The notes under the pieces: generated by a model
What the model was told of the DNA's origin: nothing
Database searches by the model: none
The model's input: only the letters and a program-made list of their open reading frames with translations
Source: CAZOOM01 sp964460795
GTDB lineage: Bacteria > Omnitrophota > Omnitrophia > Omnitrophales > Aquincolibacteriaceae
NCBI GenBank assembly: GCA_964460795.1
Contig: CAYWRU010000125.1
Location: forward strand, 1 to 5,086
DNA: 5,086 nt
Direction of reading: 5' to 3'
Translations under genes and position numbers: made by a program
In this document: in pieces, positions 1 to 5,086 of the stretch
Position numbering within the stretch: position 1 is the stretch's first letter
How the letters are laid out: each line of letters opens with the position of its first letter

Positions 1-3000
1 CAATAAAATTCTGAAGTTCTCGACCATTTAATTTGACATCTACCTCTATTTTTCTCACATCTCCATCTCCGCCTTTTCCTCCTCCTCCAATAGCATTTGC
101 GACATTTGCCATAGCTGCTGCTATAGCTCCACCTGCAGATGCTCCAGCTAAAGACTCTGAAAGCTCCTTTAATTGTTCTAATTTCTCAACGCTCAACTTA
201 TTAGCAGCTTCTCCAAGCTTCTCTAAGCCAGAAGCAAATCTATCTAATGAATCTGCTCCAATAGTAAGAGATTCAGCTAAAGGCGCCATAACAGCCACTA
301 AACCTCCTAAAGCTGCAGTCATAAATACTAAACCAAGAAGAGATATAGGATTAGCAAACATCATTGCAGCTAAAGAGAACCCAAGCATGCCAGGCACAAC
401 AGAGCCAAGCGCTTCTCCCATTTGAGAGAAAGCTCCCCAGTCAACTGCACCCAAAGCTTGAAATGCATTTGCTGCTAATAATAAACCTGAAGCAGCAATC
501 AACAATGATGCTCCAACCATTATTAATGTTCCAACTCCAAGAAGTAATAATAACATTTGAGGTCCTGCCATAAGTAAACCAATACCCATTAATCCAAGAA
601 CTACTAATGACATAACTCCAACGCCAGCTAATACACTCATCCAATCAACACCAGACATAATATTTGCTGCTAAAACAAATGGTATAATAGCAAGACCTAC
701 AAGTGCAATTGCCAATGAACCTTTAAGAATATTTCCAAAATTTTGACCCATTATACCAAGGCCATTTGATATTGCGCTAAATCCAGCTGTTACAAGAGGA
801 GATAATGCGCCTACTAAAGCCATTGCTAATATTCCAGGTATAGCAGGAGTAAATGCTAATAAGGCAATACCTGCCAATCCAGTGGCTAAAATCCCTTTGA
901 ACACACTTGAATCTTGACCCATACTAATTAAGCCTTTTGCGACAGCTTCAAATCCTGCAGTTACAGCTTTGCCCATTGAACCTACGAGACCTAAAACCAA
1001 CAATCCAGGCAATGCAGGTACAAACAACAGGAATGCTGGGCCTGCAGCTGCAACAGCCAATATACCTTTCATTACAGTACCAAAATCTTTACCCATAGCT
1101 TTAAGACCTTCAGAAAGACCTTTCAAGCCTCCATTTACACCTTCTCCTGGACCTTTAGCATTACTTGCTAAATCAGTACCGCCAGTAGCAGCGCCCTTGC
1201 CTGGGATAAGACTTTTAAACCCTCCGACTATTTTACTCATACCATCTTTAACAAATGTCATAACACTTGAACTAAATGATGTACCAAACAATAACAATGC
1301 TGGAATAGCCCATTTAATAATTGTTCCAAACCATCCTAATTTATCTAAAAATCCATATACCCATTGAAACGCAGAAGTAACACCTTGTATAAAAGTAGTC
1401 AACACTTCAATCACTGGTTGAAATACAGTAGCCATAGAAGCAAGCGAATTCATTAGATTGTCTATAGACTTAGACATTGATTGATTTTTCTTGTTTTGCT
1501 CTTCCAGTGTCTTTTGGTCTGCATTCATCTTTTCTTTAAGTTGTTCACCACTCATAGCTTGCAACTCTTCAAGACTATCTACGCCCATTCTTTTGGCCAT
1601 ATCACTACTTGCATCCAATTCTATTTTTCCTCCCTCTCCAACTTTAAGCATTTGGCTTAATCCTGACTTAGCCAATTCTTGGTCTGCTGCATCAAGACCA
1701 TCCAACATTCCACCAAACATATCAAGCTTCTTAGCGTCCTCAGCATTAGTCTTAATCATATTTTGAAGAGATTCCATGGACTGCCCTGTGGCATCTGACA
1801 CCATTTGCAATCTGTCAACGTCAACTGGGTCAAATTGGAATTGTCCTGTTTTCTCATCAAACTTACCAATATCAGAACCCATCTTAGTTAATATCTTCTG
1901 AAGTTCTTCTGGCCCCTTTCTTGCAGCAGCCAATAAATCCATTGGATTAATATTAGAGAATGAACCGCCTGCTAATTGTAATTCAGCAGCCATATCCAAT
2001 GCTCCTTCAATTGACCTTGCTCTTTTAGCCATGTCAAAAGTTTCATCCATATTCATTTTAAGTCTTTCTGCAGTAGCAGCCATTTTTGCTAATGACTTTT
2101 CTCCGCCAGTAAAACCCATCTCTCTCATTTTCTTTATATTTCTGCTAATACCATTAATTACTTTAGCAGAACTTACACCGAATTGTCTTGCCAACTTATC
2201 AGCTTCGCCCATAGACTCTTTAACTTGTGCAGAGCTTGCACCCATACGCATCATTTCACCAGCTATAGTTGTGATATCTCCAGATGCAGCGCCAGTAGCT
2301 CCTTCAATTGCCATAAAATCTTCAGCAGCTTTTGATAAAACGCCAAAATCTGTAGAATGAAGTTCGCTTGACATATTTGCCATTAATTCACCAGCCTGCT
2401 CAACACTAACACCAAACTCAGCAGCTTTTACAGTCAATCTACTGAAAGCTTGAGAGTTTTCATCCATATTAATAGACGTTCTCTTTTGAACATCATTAAG
2501 AGTATTATCAAATTGAGTAATAGAACCAAGTAATTTAGTTCTTAAATTTTTAGAAAAAGCATCTAAGGCCTTACCCATATCGAAGCTTTTATTCATTTCT
2601 TTAGCAGAAGCAGAAGCGCTTTGTATGCCAAGCTCAAGCTTATTCATACTTTCTAAAGTTGCTTGCAAAGCTTCATCGCCCTTAGCAAGCTCTTTAATAA
2701 ACTTTCTTTCTTCTATAGTTGCATTCTTTAAAATGCTATTAAAATCTTCTCCTTTTGCAATTTTTTCAACAACACTTTGTACAGCTTTCTCGTCAAGACT
2801 TGCAAGAACTCCAGCATCTATCTTTTGCTCTTTTAGGGCTTTATTTACAAGGTCATTATATTTCTCTTGAGCCTTTTCAAACTTTTCTCTATCACTATAA
2901 AAATCTCTAAAAGTATCAAGCTCTTTAATCTGCTCTTGCGTCAAAGAACTTCTATCTTTAAGAATTCTTTCTAAATCTTGTTCTGATTTTATGATATGAG

Positions 3001-3409
3001 ATAATTCGCCTCTTTGTTGTTGTATCTTGCTTAATTGCTCAGTAAGGCTATTTTTGTAGGCAGTTGAATATGCGTCCATTGAATCCTTAGCTTCCAAGAA
3101 AGCTTTTGAAATTCCATCCTTAAATGCAGTTATATTTTTACTTTGATTAATAGAATTAGATGCAGACTCCCCCAATTTCTCAAATTCGTCTTGCATCTTA
3201 GTGATGGTCTTACCTATTTGTTCAAGCTCTTTTCTGCTTTTAGGAACCTCTTTAAAGAATGCAGCACCATCAATCTTAAACAACTCAGATGAAATAGCAC
3301 TCCAAGACTCCTTAAGGGAATCTACGGACTTCTTAGCTTGCTCTTGTTTCTTAATTAAATTTTCAACATTCTTGAGCGCCTTTTTATATTCATCGTCTGC
3401 CTTAGCCAT
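1..3409 (-). CDS. Phage tail tape measure protein (3' end cut off by window edge)
   Basis: Tape measure proteins sit inside the tail tube, set tail length during assembly and are usually released at DNA ejection. The ATG is at 3409-3407, 1136 full codons are visible, and no stop is reached. Residues 1-290 are helical and charged (many K/E/Q), probably coiled coil. Residues 290-650 form an Ala/Gly/Met-rich core including the segment SIEGALDMAAELQLAGG (466-482), which resembles, from memory, a conserved block in tape measure proteins of environmental T4-like phages. Residues 690-1040 are strongly hydrophobic with tandem repeats from residue 766. A Gly-rich linker (1108-1117) leads to a polar tail, VRKIEVDVKLNGREL, of the kind seen at tape measure C-termini, so the stop is probably just outside the window. 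No peptidase or lytic domain is visible. The A-rich element AAGAAAAA lies just upstream of the ATG. The family call is by architecture, not by alignment. Confidence 0.85.
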   Translation of the reverse strand, partial: MAKADDEYKKALKNVENLIKKQEQAKKSVDSLKESWSAISSELFKIDGAAFFKEVPKSRKELEQIGKTITKMQDEFEKLGESASNSINQSKNITAFKDGISKAFLEAKDSMDAYSTAYKNSLTEQLSKIQQQRGELSHIIKSEQDLERILKDRSSLTQEQIKELDTFRDFYSDREKFEKAQEKYNDLVNKALKEQKIDAGVLASLDEKAVQSVVEKIAKGEDFNSILKNATIEERKFIKELAKGDEALQATLESMNKLELGIQSASASAKEMNKSFDMGKALDAFSKNLRTKLLGSITQFDNTLNDVQKRTSINMDENSQAFSRLTVKAAEFGVSVEQAGELMANMSSELHSTDFGVLSKAAEDFMAIEGATGAASGDITTIAGEMMRMGASSAQVKESMGEADKLARQFGVSSAKVINGISRNIKKMREMGFTGGEKSLAKMAATAERLKMNMDETFDMAKRARSIEGALDMAAELQLAGGSFSNINPMDLLAAARKGPEELQKILTKMGSDIGKFDEKTGQFQFDPVDVDRLQMVSDATGQSMESLQNMIKTNAEDAKKLDMFGGMLDGLDAADQELAKSGLSQMLKVGEGGKIELDASSDMAKRMGVDSLEELQAMSGEQLKEKMNADQKTLEEQNKKNQSMSKSIDNLMNSLASMATVFQPVIEVLTTFIQGVTSAFQWVYGFLDKLGWFGTIIKWAIPALLLFGTSFSSSVMTFVKDGMSKIVGGFKSLIPGKGAATGGTDLASNAKGPGEGVNGGLKGLSEGLKAMGKDFGTVMKGILAVAAAGPAFLLFVPALPGLLVLGLVGSMGKAVTAGFEAVAKGLISMGQDSSVFKGILATGLAGIALLAFTPAIPGILAMALVGALSPLVTAGFSAISNGLGIMGQNFGNILKGSLAIALVGLAIIPFVLAANIMSGVDWMSVLAGVGVMSLVVLGLMGIGLLMAGPQMLLLLLGVGTLIMVGASLLIAASGLLLAANAFQALGAVDWGAFSQMGEALGSVVPGMLGFSLAAMMFANPISLLGLVFMTAALGGLVAVMAPLAESLTIGADSLDRFASGLEKLGEAANKLSVEKLEQLKELSESLAGASAGGAIAAAMANVANAIGGGGKGGDGDVRKIEVDVKLNGRELQNFI
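665..1114 (-). repeat. Tandem ~58-residue hydrophobic protein repeats in the tape measure protein
   Basis: Three consecutive units start at residues 766, 824 and 881. Each opens with a GLxxMGxx(F)G-like motif (SEGLKAMG, AKGLISMG, SNGLGIMG), followed by KGxLA and a long hydrophobic stretch. Units 1 and 2 also share PAxPGxL, LVG and VTAGF near their ends. Unit 1 has 58 residues and unit 2 has 57. Unit 3 keeps only its first half (to about residue 915) before diverging into another hydrophobic region. The DNA of the units has diverged, so the duplication is old or the protein pattern is under selection. Each unit could form a hydrophobic helical hairpin. Confidence 0.8.
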
Positions 3410-3412
3410 TTA

Positions 3413-3486
3413 ATTTTTCTTATAAATAAGTGCAAAAAAAAACTACATATATTACTATGTAGTTTTTTAATTATTATAAGAAAAAT
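3413..3486 (-). promoter_or_regulatory. Nested inverted repeat flanking the terminator and covering the tape measure RBS region
   Basis: Perfect 13-bp arms lie at 3413-3425 (ATTTTTCTTATAA) and 3474-3486 (TTATAAGAAAAAT). They extend to about 16-17 bp if one unpaired base is allowed. They enclose the inner terminator hairpin. In minus-strand RNA the upstream arm begins one base after the stop codon of the two-helix membrane protein gene. The downstream arm contains the AAGAAAAA element just before the tape measure ATG. A readthrough transcript could therefore hide the tape measure initiation region. A ribosome finishing the upstream gene would cover the upstream arm and release it, which is the logic of translational coupling. 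The pairing is seen in the sequence; the regulatory role is inferred. All arms are AT-rich, so stability is moderate. Confidence 0.55.
3434..3468 (-). terminator. Rho-independent-type terminator hairpin
   Basis: A perfect 13-bp stem pairs 3437-3449 with 3456-3468 around a 6-base loop. On the minus strand it reads AAAAAACTACATA, loop GTAATA, then TATGTAG followed by nine T. The U9 tail follows the minus-strand direction, so it should end transcripts of the two upstream genes. The stem has only two G-C pairs and gains much of its length from A-U pairs, so termination may be partial. On the plus strand the hairpin is followed by only six T, making a bidirectional role less likely. Confidence 0.7.
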
Positions 3487-3487
3487 A

Positions 3488-4141
3488 TTATTTTCCAGAG
3501 ATAAAATCAAGACCATCCTCATATGTTTTAGCTCCAAGTCTTGAATTCATATAAGAAACAGTTTCTTTAGCATTTTTTCCAGTATAAACGCCAGCTCTTG
3601 CTGCATCTAAAAAAGCTGTATGTCTCATTAAATCTGCCTTTTGCTCATATGTTAAAGTACCTAATTTGCTATCTCTATAAGAGATTAAGCTATCAATATT
3701 ATTAAATCTTGAAGAGTTTGTGTCAGTTGTTGGCTCTGTAATAGCTCTCTTCAATTGAGACAATATTGGCTCTGCATTATCTATACTTTCTACATAAAAT
3801 GAGAAAGTTGAAAACTTATTAATACCTCTTACAACCCATAAAATAGCAACAAAAGATAAAACCCAAGTTGCAAATGTAATCATTCCTTTAGCCGTATCTT
3901 TTTCAACAAAAGTTAACCAATTGGTGATAATATAATTATCAATATGCATTTTTTGATACCCTCTATATTGCGTACAGAAAAATGCGGCCAATCCAAACAT
4001 TATAACTCCAGTAAACAACTTACGCAATCTCCATCCAGTACTCTCTACTTCTTTTGAATTTTGAATAGCTATAATAGCAGCATCAATAACAGACTTGCCG
4101 TTTTCTATAAATTGTGCATTTTTTTTGCTGATTCTTCTCAT
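3488..4141 (-). CDS. Two-helix membrane protein of unknown function, next to tape measure gene
   Basis: The 217-residue protein starts with ATG and ends with TAA. The N-terminal 40 residues are polar and basic (MRRISKK). Two hydrophobic segments, about residues 42-58 and 87-106, look like membrane helices separated by a polar loop of about 28 residues. Basic residues flank the outer ends (R38, R40, K41 and R105, K109), so the positive-inside rule predicts both termini in the cytoplasm. Residues 110-217 form a soluble, mostly helical-looking tail with no motif I recognise. The gene lies 45 bp after the preceding gene and 78 bp before the tape measure gene, so it probably belongs to the tail or virion module. 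It is too long and has too large a C-terminal domain for a typical two-helix holin. Other options are a virion-associated membrane protein or an ejection factor. The AAGAAAAAA element precedes the start. Confidence 0.8.
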   Translation of the reverse strand: MRRISKKNAQFIENGKSVIDAAIIAIQNSKEVESTGWRLRKLFTGVIMFGLAAFFCTQYRGYQKMHIDNYIITNWLTFVEKDTAKGMITFATWVLSFVAILWVVRGINKFSTFSFYVESIDNAEPILSQLKRAITEPTTDTNSSRFNNIDSLISYRDSKLGTLTYEQKADLMRHTAFLDAARAGVYTGKNAKETVSYMNSRLGAKTYEDGLDFISGK

Positions 4142-4166
4142 AACGTTTTTTCTTATTATACGTTAT
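4140..4166 (-). promoter_or_regulatory. Inverted repeat around the start codon of the membrane-protein gene
   Basis: Perfect 7-base arms ATAACGT (4140-4146) and ACGTTAT (4160-4166) flank a 13-base spacer. In the minus-strand mRNA the hairpin would place the A-rich ribosome-binding element in the loop and the first two bases of the AUG in the stem. It could tune translation start. The stem is short and AT-rich, so chance pairing is possible. Confidence 0.35.
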
Positions 4167-4185
4167 ATATCTAAAAAGGTTTCAA
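4155..4185 (-). promoter_or_regulatory. Possible sigma70-like promoter before the membrane-protein gene
   Basis: On the minus strand TTGAAA (4180-4185) matches five of six bases of the -35 consensus and TATAAT (4155-4160) matches the -10 consensus exactly. The spacer is 19 bp, longer than the optimal 17. The predicted start would leave a leader of only a few bases and would remove most of the A-rich RBS element. In such AT-rich DNA a TATAAT can occur by chance, and cotranscription with the upstream gene is equally possible. Confidence 0.25.
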
Positions 4186-4186
4186 A

Positions 4187-5086
4187 TTAGAAGTTATTTT
4201 TTAACAAATCTCTAATTTCTTTTTTAATATCCTTCTTGCTTTTGCCTTGAGCTTGTTTCTTTAACATGTCTAACCTTGATTGTACATCTCCTTCAGGGTT
4301 TTCTGTTTCTTGAGACTCTTCACTACCAACAATATCTTGTTTTTGGGTTCCTGGCTCTGTTTGAAAAGTACCTTTAACATTTGGAGTTAATTTTGCAGGC
4401 TGAGGTTTGTTTGCGCCTATTATGAACTTAATCTTATTGATAATAGCATTTTGAGCAATTTCATTAGGAACACCTGTTTCATCAACAATATTTTCTACAA
4501 AATATCTTACAAACATTTCCAGTCTTCTCATAGATTCTAATGTTGTATATCTCTCAGGAACCTCAGTTGAGGGGTGTCTTAAAGTAGAATCTTTTGGCAT
4601 TGTAAACTTAATATCTCCAACAGCCTCAGACATTTTTCTTCCATAACGATATTGTTGCTGGCTTGGTAATATTTTAGCAATACTACTTCCTGGAGAACTA
4701 AATATAGAACTTAAATATTGATATGGGCCATATCCGTCAACCTCACCATATTTAACTGCTTTTTGCAAAGCATTAAGGTCATTCGTAAAATAGCCGCCCT
4801 TAATAAGCTCTAAAGTCTTTTGAAACATTTTAAAGTCTTCTGGAGACTTAAACATAAAGAAAACTTTACCTAATTCTCCAAGGCCTAATGCCTTAATTTT
4901 ATTCATATCAAAAGAATATATCTTATTAGGCTTAAATTCAGCAGTTTTTTTCTCTCTTTTAGGAGAGGATTGTTGAATAGGCTCTTGTTGTGGAATTTCT
5001 TCTTGAGAAGGCTCTTCTTTTTTTCCAAATAAATTACCAAACAAATTTCCAAATAACTTCTCAGTTATCTGCACTTGCTTATTGTG
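4187..5086 (-). CDS. Unrecognised phage protein with LFGN repeat (5' end probably outside window)
   Basis: The reading frame is open to the right edge (300 codons) and ends in TAA at 4189-4187. A GTG at 5074 is an internal candidate start, but codons HNKQ precede it without a stop, so the true start is probably beyond the window. Numbered from that GTG: residues 7-18 hold three LFG units (LFGNLFGNLFGK). Residues 19-48 are a P/Q/E/K-rich low-complexity linker. Residues 49-222 form the only clearly folded-looking region, with aromatic-rich stretches such as GYGPYQYLSSIF (114-125) and helical segments at 178-198 and 205-219. Residues 223-262 are another P/T/Q/E-rich linker. Residues 263-295 are a Lys-rich amphipathic helix ending DLLKNNF. 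There are no membrane segments or catalytic motifs. Its position two genes before the tape measure gene suggests a structural or assembly role, but I recognise no family. Confidence 0.75.
   Translation of the reverse strand, partial: HNKQVQITEKLFGNLFGNLFGKKEEPSQEEIPQQEPIQQSSPKREKKTAEFKPNKIYSFDMNKIKALGLGELGKVFFMFKSPEDFKMFQKTLELIKGGYFTNDLNALQKAVKYGEVDGYGPYQYLSSIFSSPGSSIAKILPSQQQYRYGRKMSEAVGDIKFTMPKDSTLRHPSTEVPERYTTLESMRRLEMFVRYFVENIVDETGVPNEIAQNAIINKIKFIIGANKPQPAKLTPNVKGTFQTEPGTQKQDIVGSEESQETENPEGDVQSRLDMLKKQAQGKSKKDIKKEIRDLLKNNF
5025..5060 (-). repeat. Three 12-bp tandem repeats encoding LFG(N/K)
   Basis: On the plus strand the units are CCAAATAAATTA, CCAAACAAATTT and CCAAATAACTTC. In the minus-strand frame they encode LFGN, LFGN and LFG. 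The differences lie mostly at synonymous positions, so the peptide is conserved better than the DNA. This suggests selection for the repeated Leu-Phe-Gly motif rather than a fresh slippage product. Confidence 0.8.

Noticed and set aside
33..2870. Several plus-strand open frames of 80-132 codons opposite the tape measure gene
   Set aside because: They are antisense to a continuous 1136-codon frame, have low-complexity Ser/Pro/Leu/Ala-rich translations expected from reversed Ala/Gly-rich codons, and show no coherent ribosome-binding pattern.
3421..3428. TATAAATA on the plus strand, an exact match to the T4 late promoter -10 element
   Set aside because: It points right, where no plus-strand gene follows, and lies in a very AT-rich gap and within the palindrome arm, so chance is more likely.
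3355..3537. A 60-codon minus-strand open frame across the intergenic gap
   Set aside because: It runs through the terminator and palindrome, overlaps both real genes in another frame and has a translation typical of AT-rich noise.
3565..3605. Gly-Lys segment (AGVYTGKN) in the membrane protein as a Walker A nucleotide-binding motif
   Set aside because: It lacks the GxxxxGK[ST] spacing and the final Ser/Thr, and no Walker B partner is visible.
4110..4130. A8 run near the start of the membrane-protein gene as a frameshift or slippage site
   Set aside because: The -1 frame after it reaches a stop within about a dozen codons, and the zero frame is long and coherent.
5018..5024. A7 run after the LFGN repeat as a -1 frameshift site
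   Set aside because: The shifted frame stops after about 20 codons with no recognisable product, so there is no reason to prefer it over normal decoding.

Overview
This is an AT-rich window carrying three genes, all on the minus strand. It looks like the tail-morphogenesis part of a tailed-bacteriophage (or prophage) genome. Transcription order is right to left: (i) an unrecognised protein with a repeated LFGN motif near its N-terminus, open at the right edge; (ii) a 217-residue protein with two predicted membrane helices; (iii) a very large gene filling positions 1-3409 and running off the left edge, which I call the phage tail tape measure protein. The large ORF has no in-frame stop in my manual translation of 1136 codons. 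The plus-strand open frames opposite it are antisense shadows.

The phage assignment rests on the large protein. It has a helical, charged N-terminal third, a conserved-looking Ala/Gly/Met-rich middle, a roughly 350-residue hydrophobic C-terminal region built partly from tandem repeats of about 58 residues, a glycine linker, and a short polar C-terminal tail. This layout is typical of tape measure proteins of long-tailed phages. The host cannot be named. The low GC and the lack of GGAGG-type ribosome binding sites (both visible starts have an A-rich AAGAAAAA element instead) would fit a Bacteroidetes-type host, but that is only a weak inference. All three genes read through in the standard genetic code, and the two visible stops are both TAA.

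The two intergenic gaps are the most structured non-coding parts. The 78-bp gap between the membrane protein and the tape measure gene holds a perfect 13-bp hairpin with a U9 tail, which looks like a rho-independent terminator. It is nested inside a second, perfect 13-bp inverted repeat. One outer arm begins one base after the upstream stop codon and the other covers the AAGAAAAA element of the tape measure gene. This suggests controlled or translationally coupled expression of the tape measure protein. The 45-bp gap before the membrane-protein gene has a possible promoter and a small inverted repeat that overlaps the start codon.

No RNA genes, CRISPR arrays, insertion sequences or attachment sites were seen. 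No stretch over 300 bases lacks a gene. The most unusual points are the nested palindrome, the two-helix membrane protein where tail assembly chaperones often sit, the LFGN repeat, and the hydrophobic repeat array in the tape measure protein.
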